Below are positions 1 through 7,161 of a stretch of 64,000 nt of DNA, piece after piece. Below the pieces are notes generated by a model. That model had not been told where the DNA came from, did not search any database, and worked only from the letters and a program-made list of their open reading frames with translations. The translations under genes were made by a program, and so were the position numbers. The stretch is from Aestuariibacter salexigens DSM 15300. Lineage in GTDB: Bacteria > Pseudomonadota > Gammaproteobacteria > Enterobacterales > Alteromonadaceae. The stretch spans positions 124,001-188,000 of the forward strand of contig NZ_AUBH01000001.1 of NCBI RefSeq assembly GCF_000429145.1, written 5' to 3'. Each line of letters opens with the position of its first letter. Position 1 is the stretch's first letter.

Positions 1-1296
1 CATGCAGGCCTGATACGCATGTAATGCATCGAGGTCGTCCCGCAGCACCCCCACTACTCGCGACACCAGGTGCATGACGTGAGAGTAGCGGTCGACTTTC
101 AACAAATCCTTCACATGGCGTGTGCCCGGCTCACAAACTCGGGCAACGTCATTGCGTGCAAGGTCAACCAGCATAAGATGTTCAGCTTTTTCTTTTTCAT
201 CCTGTCTTAGCTCAAGTTCAATGCGGCTGTCTAAATCGAGGTTTATTCTGCCATCGGGCCACTTGCCCCGTGCACGGGTTCCGGCTATCGGATAAATCTC
301 CACTTCCCGACTTTCAGCAGTGTACTTCAGCGCCGACTCAGGTGAAGCACCAAACAGCTGAAAGCCTTTGTCTTTCATAAAAAACATGTAAGGGCTGGGG
401 TTTTGTGTTTTCAGTTCACGATACGCCATCAATGGAGAAGGACAAGGCAGCGAAAACGTGCGGGAGGGGACGACCTGGAAAATATCGCCAGCAAGGATGT
501 GCTCCTTTAAATCGTTCACATCATTGCAGAATTGTTCATCGGTTTTGTCACAATCAAGGTGCACCTCAACTGCTTGTGACTGCTCCTGATACAAGCTGGA
601 TTGCTCTGATTGCAGCTGTTGAGTTATTTGTTCCAGACGCTGTGACACACGAAAGTATTGCTGAGCCACGTCGGGGCCGCTGAATACGTTGCCAATCAGC
701 TGTGTCGTATGTTGCTGATGGTCAATCTGAATAAGGGTTTCTGCCAGATAAAATACAAAGTCCGGGCAATCATTTAGTCCCGTTGCTACGGTTGGAAGTG
801 GCTCACATACGGCCAGTAAATCATAGCCAAACACGCCTCCCAGAAACACCGCACTGTCTATCTCTCTAATTGGTTTAACTGAGGTGATGACGGCCCGCAG
901 GGCATCGAAAACCGTTGTGGCTTTCAAACGCGAATCTTCATCCAGATTGGGATCGATAGTGGCAAAACGCAGCGTGACTGTGTCTTGCTGCTCATACCCT
1001 ACCTCTACCTGTTGGTTCTGAAGCGCATCAAACAGCGGCAGTACGGATTGTCCATTGCTGGTCAGCGCGGTAATGGTCACCTCATTGCCCCAGCACTCCA
1101 GTCGCAAAGCGGCATCCAGCAGGATTAATGATTTGAGATTATCCTTACTGTCTATTTCCGCTGAATCCAGCAACAGCGAGTAGTCCTGATTGGCGGTCAG
1201 TACGGAAAACGCGGCAACGGCGTCTTCAATGTAGGCACATTGAGCGATCAGTGACTCAACTTTTCCTGGTATATCACTTAATTCCGCTAAACTCAT
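1..1296 (-). CDS. trpE: Anthranilate synthase component I (partial, C-terminus cut by window edge)
   Basis: First enzyme of tryptophan synthesis: chorismate plus glutamine-derived ammonia gives anthranilate, working with TrpG. The translated 432 residues carry the N-terminal Trp-binding region (LLLDSAEIDSKDNLKSL, very close to the E. coli LLES segment that senses tryptophan) and the chorismate-binding core (FQVVPSRTF, PIAGTRARGK, DLARNDVARVCEPGTR, ALHAYQACM). About 90 C-terminal residues lie outside the window. ATG at 1296 is chosen; the overlapping ATG at 1301 is out of frame. It is preceded by its own leader peptide and attenuator (1323-1446) and is divergent from rnm, the same arrangement as trpE and trpH in enterobacteria. 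Transcription is expected to be set by Trp-tRNA-dependent attenuation. Confidence 0.97.
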   Translation of the reverse strand, partial: MSLAELSDIPGKVESLIAQCAYIEDAVAAFSVLTANQDYSLLLDSAEIDSKDNLKSLILLDAALRLECWGNEVTITALTSNGQSVLPLFDALQNQQVEVGYEQQDTVTLRFATIDPNLDEDSRLKATTVFDALRAVITSVKPIREIDSAVFLGGVFGYDLLAVCEPLPTVATGLNDCPDFVFYLAETLIQIDHQQHTTQLIGNVFSGPDVAQQYFRVSQRLEQITQQLQSEQSSLYQEQSQAVEVHLDCDKTDEQFCNDVNDLKEHILAGDIFQVVPSRTFSLPCPSPLMAYRELKTQNPSPYMFFMKDKGFQLFGASPESALKYTAESREVEIYPIAGTRARGKWPDGRINLDLDSRIELELRQDEKEKAEHLMLVDLARNDVARVCEPGTRHVKDLLKVDRYSHVMHLVSRVVGVLRDDLDALHAYQACM

Positions 1297-1322
1297 ATCA
1301 TGTTACTTCGTGTAAAAAAGAC

Positions 1323-1350
1323 AAAAAAAAGGCCCGATTTTACGGGCCTA
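1323..1350 (-). terminator. trp attenuator terminator (regions 3:4)
   Basis: On the minus strand a 7-bp GC-rich stem AGGCCCG/CGGGCCT (plus positions 1343-1349 and 1330-1336) with a 6-nt loop is followed by eight U, a classic intrinsic terminator. It sits between the Trp-rich leader peptide and trpE. The 5' arm can instead pair with ACGGGCTT (plus 1384-1391) just inside the end of the leader ORF, giving an 8-bp antiterminator. That matches the textbook trp attenuation switch. Confidence 0.92.
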
Positions 1351-1377
1351 ATAAAAAGAGATTTCGCTAACAAAAAA

Positions 1378-1446
1378 TCACCAAAGCCCGTCGGAAGAGA
1401 CGTGCCACCACCAGATATGTTGTGAAGTTGTGATTACTTGTGTCAT
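1378..1446 (-). CDS. trpL: trp operon leader peptide
   Basis: A 22-codon ORF beginning ATG ACA CAA and ending TTTGG-TGA, with three consecutive Trp codons (…H-I-W-W-W-H…) and a fourth Trp as the last residue. It lies directly upstream of the trpE attenuator on the same strand. Stalling at the WWW codons under Trp-tRNA shortage would leave the region overlapping its last codons free to form the antiterminator with the terminator's 5' arm. No strong Shine-Dalgarno is visible; AAGG lies about 14 nt upstream. It has no role other than as a regulatory leader. Confidence 0.9.
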   Translation of the reverse strand: MTQVITTSQHIWWWHVSSDGLW

Positions 1447-1504
1447 GAAATCGGAGTAAACCTTGCTGTTCTGACTCTGTTATTAACAACCCGCCTTTTT
1501 TCTC

Positions 1505-1533
1505 TGTAGATGTGGCGTGTTGATGCGTATAAT
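1505..1533 (+). promoter_or_regulatory. Possible promoter of the rnm-yciO-scpAB-rluB operon
   Basis: TATAAT at 1528-1533 is a perfect -10, with a weak -35 TGTAGA 17 bp upstream at 1505-1510. It points toward rnm, about 95 nt away. The assignment rests on the -10 match only. Confidence 0.4.
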
Positions 1534-1567
1534 TCTTAGCGATCTTTTCTTCGCGTAAACTATGCAT

Positions 1568-1596
1568 AGGTAAAAGCAAAAGCGCGATGCTGTCAA
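1568..1596 (-). promoter_or_regulatory. Probable trp promoter
   Basis: A perfect minus-strand -35 box TTGACA lies at plus 1591-1596, about 150 nt upstream of the trpL start. The matching -10 is poor (candidates such as TTACCT or TACCTA at 17-18 bp), so the exact -10 is uncertain. A single CTAG-containing half resembling a TrpR site (AACTAG, near 1611-1616) lies upstream, but the second half is missing. Confidence 0.4.
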
Positions 1597-1625
1597 CCCT
1601 AAATTACGACAAACTAGACTAATTG

Positions 1626-2468
1626 ATGAAATTTGATCTGCACTGCCACAGCCACTACTCAGACGGTACGCTCTCACCCGCAGAACTGGTGACCCGAGCC
1701 CACAATATGCAGGTGGATGTGTTGGCACTGACCGACCATGACAGTGTCGACGGCATTCATGAATTAATGCAGTGTCAGACAGAACAGAGCCGGCCTCTGA
1801 CCATTATTCCCGGTACTGAGCTGTCTACACGCTGGCGCAGCTTTGAGATCCACATTGTTGGGTTGAATGTGGATTATCAGGACGCAGCGTTTAAGAAGAG
1901 ACTGCAAGATCAGGCAGCAAGACGTCATGAACGCGCAGTACAGATTGCCGATAAGCTTGCCAAAGCCGGGATTGAGGATTGTCTGTCGCAGGTTCAGCGT
2001 TTGGCCGGTGTGGGTCATATTACGAGAGCACATTTTGCCAGAGTGCTGGTCCAGCGAGGCATTGTTAGTCAGCCGCAACAGGCATTTAATCGATATTTGG
2101 GTAAGGGCAAGCGTGCTTACGTCAATAGTCAATGGATCAGCATTGAAGAGGCAGTAAAATGGATCCACGATGCGGGTGGCAAGGCAGTAGTCGCGCACCC
2201 AGGGCACTACGACATGAAAACCAAATGGCTGCGTCGATTATTGACTGATTTTTGTGCCGCGGGTGGCGATGGAATGGAAGTCTGCCACCCGGGATTATCC
2301 AGCGATCGGCAGCGTCTTATGGCTGAACTTGCCAACAAATATGGGTTACAGGGATCGGTAGGATCAGATTTTCACTTCCCGGGTCGTTGGACAGAATTGG
2401 GTCGGGTAGGCCGTTTTCCAGAAAACCTTGAACCAGTCTGGAAAGACTGGACTTTATCAGTGGCATAA
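1626..2468 (+). CDS. rnm: PHP-domain RNase AM (5'-3' exonuclease, YciV/TrpH family)
   Basis: A 280-residue PHP-fold phosphoesterase. The metal-binding motifs are clear: HCHSHYSDGT near the N-terminus, DHDSVDG, GTELST, VVAHPGHY and GSDFHFPG near the C-terminus. In E. coli the homologue (YciV/TrpH, now RNase AM) matures the 5' ends of rRNAs and degrades short oligonucleotides and 3',5'-bisphosphonucleotides. ATG 1626 is chosen over the adjacent in-frame TTG at 1623. First gene of a compact operon with yciO, 15 nt downstream. The position opposite trpE is conserved in gammaproteobacteria. Confidence 0.92.
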   Translation: MKFDLHCHSHYSDGTLSPAELVTRAHNMQVDVLALTDHDSVDGIHELMQCQTEQSRPLTIIPGTELSTRWRSFEIHIVGLNVDYQDAAFKKRLQDQAARRHERAVQIADKLAKAGIEDCLSQVQRLAGVGHITRAHFARVLVQRGIVSQPQQAFNRYLGKGKRAYVNSQWISIEEAVKWIHDAGGKAVVAHPGHYDMKTKWLRRLLTDFCAAGGDGMEVCHPGLSSDRQRLMAELANKYGLQGSVGSDFHFPGRWTELGRVGRFPENLEPVWKDWTLSVA

Positions 2469-2483
2469 GGGCATGCTTACACT

Positions 2484-3104
2484 ATGAGCCAATTTTTCTA
2501 TGTTCATCCAGACAATCCACAGCCGCGATTGTTAAAACAGGCCTGCGAACTTATCGCTCAGGGCGAGGTGGTAGTGTATCCGACTGATTCAGGCTATGCC
2601 ATTGGCTGCCAGATGGAGGACAAACGCGCGCTTGAACAGATATGTCGTATTCGAGATATTGGCAAGGACCATAACTTCACGTTAATGTGTCGCGATATGT
2701 CTGAGTTATCAACCTATGCCAGAGTGGATAATACCGCGTTCAGACAAATTAAAAACAATACGCCAGGGCCGTACACCTTCATTCTCAAAGCGACCAAAGA
2801 AGTACCCCGTCGATTGCAAAACCCTAAGCGCAAGACCATTGGGATACGGGTTCCTGATAACACCATTGCGTTGTCTATGCTGGAAATGCTGGGGGAACCA
2901 CTGATGTCGACAACCCTCATCTTACCCGGTGCGGATATGGCGGAGTCTGATCCTGATGACATTCGCGACAAACTGGAACGGCAGGTTGGGTTGATTATCC
3001 ACGGTGGCTATCTTGGCGAACAACCGACGACCGTGGTCGACCTGTCTGAAGGTGAGAGCCAGATTATCCGTTATGGTGCAGGCGATCCGGAGCCATTCCA
3101 GTAA
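2484..3104 (+). CDS. yciO: YciO-type Sua5/TsaC-fold protein
   Basis: A 206-residue protein of the YrdC/Sua5 fold with the signature KxR..K region: VVVYPTDSGYAIGC, RIRDIGKDHNFTLMCRDMS, TFILKATKEVPRR and KTIGIRVPDN. Family members bind L-threonine and ATP. TsaC/Sua5 make threonylcarbamoyl-AMP for tRNA t6A, while YciO is the divergent paralogue whose exact in vivo substrate is less certain. The neighbourhood (rnm upstream, scpA 1 nt downstream) is typical of YciO rather than TsaC. ATG at 2484 has no strong Shine-Dalgarno but gives the family's usual length. Confidence 0.9.
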   Translation: MSQFFYVHPDNPQPRLLKQACELIAQGEVVVYPTDSGYAIGCQMEDKRALEQICRIRDIGKDHNFTLMCRDMSELSTYARVDNTAFRQIKNNTPGPYTFILKATKEVPRRLQNPKRKTIGIRVPDNTIALSMLEMLGEPLMSTTLILPGADMAESDPDDIRDKLERQVGLIIHGGYLGEQPTTVVDLSEGESQIIRYGAGDPEPFQ

Positions 3105-3105
3105 T

Positions 3106-3924
3106 ATGAAAGAAGATCTTCCGGCCAACGCCAATACGCCAGTACAGCAACCTTTACCGCTCGCCTTCGTCAATGGTGAGGCGGTGCTGGAAAAGCCCGA
3201 GGATCTGTATATCCCGCCCGATGCACTGGAGGTCATTCTTGATGCATTCGAGGGGCCACTTGACTTATTGCTGTATCTTATCCGCAAGCAGAAGTTTGAC
3301 ATCGTAAATCTGCCGGTGCTGCAAATCACCCGTCAGTACATGGAATATGTTGATGTCATGAAAGACCTGAAGCTTGAGCTGGCGGCAGAGTACCTTTTAA
3401 TGGCGGCCATCCTTGGTGAAATTAAATCCCGCTTGCTGCTGCCCAAGCGCACTGACGATGAAAATGACGAGGGCGACCCTCGTGCCGAATTAATTCGACG
3501 TCTGCGTGAGTATGAAATTATCAAGCAGGCGGCGGAAGAGATTGACCGATTACCCAGACAGGAACGTGACCTGTTTAGCGCCTCAGCATCTGCACACCCG
3601 GATGTAGAGCCGGTAAAAGTACTGCCAACGGTGGCCATGCAGGAGCTGGTGCTGTCATTGCAGGGGGCATTGCAGCGAGCCAAAGCGTTTGAGCATCATC
3701 ACATTGAACGTGAGGCATTGTCCACCAGAGAGCGTATGAGCCTTATCCTTGAGCGTCTTAGTGCTGACAAATACTGCACCTTTGACGAACTGTTTACCCG
3801 TCAGGAGGGGAAAGCCGGCGTAGTAGTCAGTTTTCTGGCGATTCTGGAACTGGTGAAAGAATCACTGATTGAACTGGTGCAGACACAGCCGTATGGCAGC
3901 ATTCATGTGAAAGCGAGCATGTAA
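3106..3924 (+). CDS. scpA: Segregation and condensation protein A
   Basis: Kleisin subunit of the SMC-ScpAB condensin, bridging SMC heads during chromosome organisation. The 272 residues show the N-terminal kleisin signature (LDAFEGPLDLLLYLIRKQKFDIVNLPV), YMEYVDVMKDLKLELAAEYLLMAA and a C-terminal winged-helix segment (TFDELFTRQEGKAGVVVSF). An in-frame extension upstream would overlap yciO and is not family-like, so ATG 3106, immediately after the yciO stop, is chosen. It overlaps scpB by one base, so the two are probably translationally coupled. Confidence 0.95.
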   Translation: MKEDLPANANTPVQQPLPLAFVNGEAVLEKPEDLYIPPDALEVILDAFEGPLDLLLYLIRKQKFDIVNLPVLQITRQYMEYVDVMKDLKLELAAEYLLMAAILGEIKSRLLLPKRTDDENDEGDPRAELIRRLREYEIIKQAAEEIDRLPRQERDLFSASASAHPDVEPVKVLPTVAMQELVLSLQGALQRAKAFEHHHIEREALSTRERMSLILERLSADKYCTFDELFTRQEGKAGVVVSFLAILELVKESLIELVQTQPYGSIHVKASM

Positions 3925-4544
3925 TGGCAAAAATTAACAAACAACAACTAAAACAACTCATCGAAGCCGCCATTTTCGTCGCTGACGAACCACTCAGTAA
4001 AGAAAGAATGCAGCAGACTGTGCTAATGGATTTGGACGTGTCGACCCGTGCGTTGAACGAAGCACTGGCTGAATTAACACTGGATTATGCGCCACGTGGT
4101 GTGCAACTGGTTGAACTAGCCAGCGGCTTTCGATTCCAGTCAATGGACAGTTTGAGTCCGTGGCTTGGGCGGCTTTGGCAAGAGAACGTGCCACGTTACT
4201 CCAGAGCAATGCTGGAAACCCTTGCGCTGATTGCCTATCGCCAGCCCATCACACGGGGTGAAATAGAAGATATTCGAGGCGTGTCAGTTAGTAGCCACAT
4301 TATCAAAACCCTGACAGAAAGGCAGTGGGTGAAGGTGGTTGGGCACAAAGAGGTACCGGGCCGTCCGGCGCTTTATGCCACAACGCGTCACTTTCTGGAC
4401 TACTTTACATTAAAGAGTCTGGATGAGCTGCCGCCTATCGATAGCTTTATAGAGGGCGTATCTGACGAACAAAACACAGATGCAGAGAACGCCTCTCAGG
4501 TGAGTGCTGAACAGGCATCGCCCAACAATCAACAGGTTCATTAA
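3924..4544 (+). CDS. scpB: Segregation and condensation protein B
   Basis: A winged-helix partner of ScpA in the SMC complex. The 206 residues include the tandem winged-helix core (QLIEAAIFVADEPLS, ALNEALAELTLDYAPRGVQL, ALIAYRQPITRGEIEDIRGV, GRPALYATTRHFLDYF). The start codon shares one base with the scpA stop and the stop shares one base with the rluB start, so the three genes form a coupled run. The acidic, Asn/Gln-rich tail after about residue 180 is poorly conserved and probably disordered. Confidence 0.94.
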   Translation: MAKINKQQLKQLIEAAIFVADEPLSKERMQQTVLMDLDVSTRALNEALAELTLDYAPRGVQLVELASGFRFQSMDSLSPWLGRLWQENVPRYSRAMLETLALIAYRQPITRGEIEDIRGVSVSSHIIKTLTERQWVKVVGHKEVPGRPALYATTRHFLDYFTLKSLDELPPIDSFIEGVSDEQNTDAENASQVSAEQASPNNQQVH

Positions 4545-5410
4545 TGAGCGAAAAATTACAGAAAATATTGGCAAATGCAGGGCTTGGTTCACGCCGTGAA
4601 ATGGAAAAGTGGATTGAGCAGGGACGTGTCTCTGTTGATGGCAACGTTGCCAAGCTGGGAGAAAGGGCTGAGCCGGGCCAGACCATTCGCGTTGACGGTA
4701 AGCCACTGAATACACAAAACAAAGAGTCAGTGTGCCGGGTGTTAATGTACAACAAGCCCGAGGGAGAGATTTGCAGTCGCAATGACCAGGAAGGCCGACC
4801 GACGGTTTTCGACAGACTCCCTAACATCAATGCGGGTCGCTGGATAGCCGTTGGCAGACTGGATCTGAACACCAGCGGCTTACTGCTATTTACCAATGAC
4901 GGCGAACTGGCGAACCGATTGATGCATCCCCGTCATCAGGTTGAGCGTGAGTATGCAGTGCGCGTATTTGGTCAGGTCGAGCAGGCAATGCTCAATCGAC
5001 TGCGCAATGGTGTCGAACTGGAGGATGGTAAAGCACGTTTCACCACAGTGACACATCGTACCGGTGATGGTGACGGGCTGAACCAGTGGTTTAATGTCAC
5101 CCTGGAAGAGGGCCGAAACCGCGAAGTGCGACGACTGTGGGAATCTCAGGGACTTCAGGTTAGTCGATTGATACGCGTTAAATATGGCCCGCTGGCACTG
5201 AACCCGCGTTTGCCACAGGGCGCATGGCTGGAATTACCCTTGGATGACGTCAATGCACTACGTCAGTCAGTTGGACTCAATGCAGAGACTGAAACCTTTG
5301 TGACCGAGACGGATGAAAAACTCGATCATGTGCGATTGATGAGAATGCGACGTTCGGTGAAAAAGCATAAATCACAAGCCAACAATCGTCGTCGCCGATT
5401 GATAAAATAA
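4544..5410 (+). CDS. rluB: 23S rRNA pseudouridine synthase (RluB-type)
   Basis: A 288-residue RsuA-family enzyme. It has an N-terminal S4 RNA-binding domain (EKLQKILANAGLGSRREMEKWI) and a catalytic domain with the pseudouridine synthase motif GRLDLNTSGLLLFTNDGELANRLMHP, where the Asp of RLD is the expected nucleophile. RluB modifies U2605 of 23S rRNA in E. coli. Its position after scpAB is the usual one. The basic tail (KKHKSQANNRRRR) is typical of RluB/RluF-like proteins. Confidence 0.93.
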   Translation: MSEKLQKILANAGLGSRREMEKWIEQGRVSVDGNVAKLGERAEPGQTIRVDGKPLNTQNKESVCRVLMYNKPEGEICSRNDQEGRPTVFDRLPNINAGRWIAVGRLDLNTSGLLLFTNDGELANRLMHPRHQVEREYAVRVFGQVEQAMLNRLRNGVELEDGKARFTTVTHRTGDGDGLNQWFNVTLEEGRNREVRRLWESQGLQVSRLIRVKYGPLALNPRLPQGAWLELPLDDVNALRQSVGLNAETETFVTETDEKLDHVRLMRMRRSVKKHKSQANNRRRRLIK

Positions 5411-5447
5411 ACCAGAAAAGCAACAAGGTAGTAAAGGAGAGTGATTC

Positions 5448-6029
5448 ATGATGAAAGTAGTCGTAGCAGTCGTTGTTGTAATTATTATTGCTACGTTCAC
5501 GTTCTGGCCAGACGCGCAACAACCTGTAGCAACCGATCCTGTTGCGCAGCCGGCGATCACACTTGACCAAATCCTGTCTGCCTCCGATTTAGAATTGGCT
5601 GCTCGTCAAACCGCCGAATCCAATCAGCCTCAGGCATTGAGCGATGCACTGGCACTCGCCGCACAGGTTGCCACAGAAGCAGGCTTGAGCCAGCGAGATA
5701 TTGATTACCTTAAGAGTGGTCAAGCAAAAGAATACTTGCTGTTTAAAGCGCGCCGTCAACTGTTCTTTGAGCAATTCGAAGCCCACTACTATGCGCTCAT
5801 GCCCATTGAGGAGTTAAAAAAAGTCTATCCTGAAGCGCAGGACCTGTTCGAGAGAGCGGAGCAGCTCATTGCGCAGCGAGATCAGCAAATTCTACAGATT
5901 GCAGAGGAGATGGCAGACAATGAGACACAGACGGAATCTTATCTGCAGTTAGCTCGTCAGCAGTGGCTTGAAGAGTTAGGTCGCAATATGACGCCATTGC
6001 AACAGCCATCAAGCGACACAAATAACTAA
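5448..6029 (+). CDS. Membrane-anchored helical protein of unknown function
   Basis: A 193-residue protein I do not recognise by name. A hydrophobic segment at residues 3-20 (VVVAVVVVIIIATFTFW) with no cleavage motif suggests a signal anchor, leaving a mostly helical, charged periplasmic part. Glu/Gln/Arg-rich stretches such as LFERAEQLIAQRDQQIL suggest coiled-coil or helical-hairpin structure. It has a strong Shine-Dalgarno (AAGGAGA) about 7 nt before ATG 5448. It lies 37 nt after rluB on the same strand and is probably the last gene of that operon. No catalytic motif is seen. Confidence 0.75.
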   Translation: MMKVVVAVVVVIIIATFTFWPDAQQPVATDPVAQPAITLDQILSASDLELAARQTAESNQPQALSDALALAAQVATEAGLSQRDIDYLKSGQAKEYLLFKARRQLFFEQFEAHYYALMPIEELKKVYPEAQDLFERAEQLIAQRDQQILQIAEEMADNETQTESYLQLARQQWLEELGRNMTPLQQPSSDTNN

Positions 6030-6091
6030 ACCGGGCCTGCTTCTCATACATATGATAACGGGTGTTTTTGAGTACGTTCACCATTTCGTCT

Positions 6092-6109
6092 CCCTGATGA
6101 AAATCAGGG
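6092..6109. other. Intergenic hairpin
   Basis: A perfect 7-bp inverted repeat CCCTGAT/ATCAGGG with a GAAA tetraloop, between the end of the rluB operon and the convergent brnTA pair. There is no clear U-run, so termination activity is uncertain. Nothing else recognisable is seen between 6030 and 6224. Confidence 0.4.
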
Positions 6110-6224
6110 TCTCCCTGGGACGTATTCCAGCCGGTCGTAATTCGGGCTGCCCCAGTGTCTCTAATGGTGCTTATTCCGGGCACTCATCCGAATGCGGAAT
6201 TACTTATCAAGTTCGAAAGGTTCC

Positions 6225-6455
6225 TTAGTTTTTAGCATCCCAAGATATATCTATTTTCCTGTGCTGAGCTACGCAGTCTCTTAGATAAAGATTGATCAAG
6301 CTCTGATACGGCACGCCAGAATCTTCCGCCATACTTTTAAAATAGTCCACGACATCTTCGCTAAGCCTCATCGTTACCGGCTTTTTCAATTTGCTAGCAT
6401 ATGGATTTCGATTTGACTTCATTGTAGATAAATCATATTCATCTTTCATAGTCAT
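6225..6455 (-). CDS. brnA: BrnA-type antitoxin (ribbon-helix-helix)
   Basis: A 76-residue antitoxin and autorepressor of the BrnTA type II module. The C-terminal part (KKPVTMRLSEDVVDYFKSMA, then YQSLINLYLRDCV) is a ribbon-helix-helix DNA-binding fold of the kind found in BrnA proteins. The start overlaps the brnT stop by one base (TTAATG), the usual toxin-first order of this family. It is expected to bind BrnT and repress the promoter at the dyad 6737-6755. Confidence 0.85.
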   Translation of the reverse strand: MTMKDEYDLSTMKSNRNPYASKLKKPVTMRLSEDVVDYFKSMAEDSGVPYQSLINLYLRDCVAQHRKIDISWDAKN

Positions 6456-6736
6456 TAACCACCATAAAATTTCTTTTCATTTCGAGTCGCTTTTCGCGCA
6501 GATATGATCCGTATAGTGTTGCCAACATCTCTTTCGCAGTGACACACTAGAAGCAATCTCGCCTCGTTACTCATTCCCAACATCAAAAAACGATCTTCTT
6601 CTAATTGTGAATTTGCGTCGTCAAAAAACTGAACAGCATATTCGTCATAGAAAATCGACTTGGCCTCTTCGAACGAAACGCCATGCTTTTTGAGGTTTGA
6701 GGCGGACTTTGCATTGTCCCATTTAAACTCAATCAT
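6455..6736 (-). CDS. brnT: BrnT-type ribonuclease toxin
   Basis: A 93-residue RelE-fold toxin: IEFKWDNAKSASNLKKHGVS near the N-terminus, FEEAKSIF, and the C-terminal IRIISARKATRNEKKFY, all hallmarks of BrnT (the conserved RxxSARxA.xxE segment is catalytic in the family). Family members cleave RNA and halt translation when not bound by BrnA. ATG 6736 gives the family length; the longer frame upstream would cross the promoter and operator. No Shine-Dalgarno is visible and the predicted transcription start is at or next to the ATG, so the mRNA may be leaderless. Confidence 0.88.
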   Translation of the reverse strand: MIEFKWDNAKSASNLKKHGVSFEEAKSIFYDEYAVQFFDDANSQLEEDRFLMLGMSNEARLLLVCHCERDVGNTIRIISARKATRNEKKFYGG

Positions 6737-6755
6737 ATGTACAGTGTATGTACAT
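6737..6755. promoter_or_regulatory. brnTA operator: perfect dyad
   Basis: A perfect 7-bp inverted repeat ATGTACA-N5-TGTACAT (6737-6743 and 6749-6755) directly abuts the brnT start codon and covers the predicted -10. Position and symmetry fit an autoregulatory site for a dimeric ribbon-helix-helix antitoxin such as BrnA. Confidence 0.75.
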
Positions 6756-6771
6756 AATAGGGAGCTGTCAA
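6743..6771 (-). promoter_or_regulatory. brnTA promoter
   Basis: On the minus strand a perfect -35 TTGACA (plus 6766-6771), a 17-bp spacer and a -10 TACACT (plus 6743-6748). The start of transcription would fall about 7 nt downstream, at the brnT ATG. The operator dyad overlaps the -10 and spacer. Confidence 0.6.
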
Positions 6772-7161
6772 AAATGACTAAGAATCTTGATAGCTCAAGA
6801 GATGTGAAGGAGGTTTGTGGCGTAAGCGCCATCAAACCAGAGGAACAAACTAATCATTGTATGTCTGTTGCTGGTCTTCAGCAGACCACCGACGTCGCGG
6901 TGGTGACTATTAGGCCGCGGTGGAGTCTATGAGGCTGCGGTGGTGGCTATCAGATGGTTTATTAAACTGAGCTTCCGCTCGGAGGTGTAAATGATGGGTA
7001 TTCGCTCCTAGCCAACACTTGTACGTAAAAATAAACAAACTGTATTGATATGTGGACTGTTCTAATACAGGCACTTGTTCTGCAGTATCTTTGTGCTTTA
7101 TGCTAGCTGAATAATAAAAAAACGGTGATTTTGTAGACAAGGAGTGCGTCGACAAAATGGC
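6772..7161. other. Non-coding gap between brnTA and the sensor kinase
   Basis: About 390 bases without a convincing gene. It holds an 11-bp hairpin with one bulge (GGTTTG-TGGCG…CGCCA-T-CAAACC, 6812-6838) and the three 20-bp repeats at 6894-6953. A 52-codon plus-strand ORF from ATG 6775 has a GGGAG 9 nt upstream, but it runs into the tandem repeats and resembles nothing I know. The remainder (6954-7161) is AT-rich and probably holds the kinase promoter. Confidence 0.5.
6894..6953. repeat. Three tandem 20-bp imperfect repeats
   Basis: Three head-to-tail copies at 6894-6913, 6914-6933 and 6934-6953 sharing the core GCGGTGG-(T/A)-G-N-CTAT-N-AG. They differ at a few positions each. Twenty is not a multiple of three, which argues against a coding origin. 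They lie in the accessory patch next to brnTA. Confidence 0.8.

Noticed and set aside
1601-1625. A TrpR operator between trpE and rnm
   Set aside because: Only one AACTAG half is present; the second half at the right spacing is missing.
3004-3105. An N-terminal extension of ScpA by 34 codons
   Set aside because: It lies inside yciO in another frame and is not part of the ScpA family; ATG 3106 fits better.
6775-6932. A 52-codon plus-strand ORF with a GGGAG Shine-Dalgarno opposite brnT
   Set aside because: It runs through the hairpin and into the 20-bp repeats, resembles no protein family I know, and its length is within chance.
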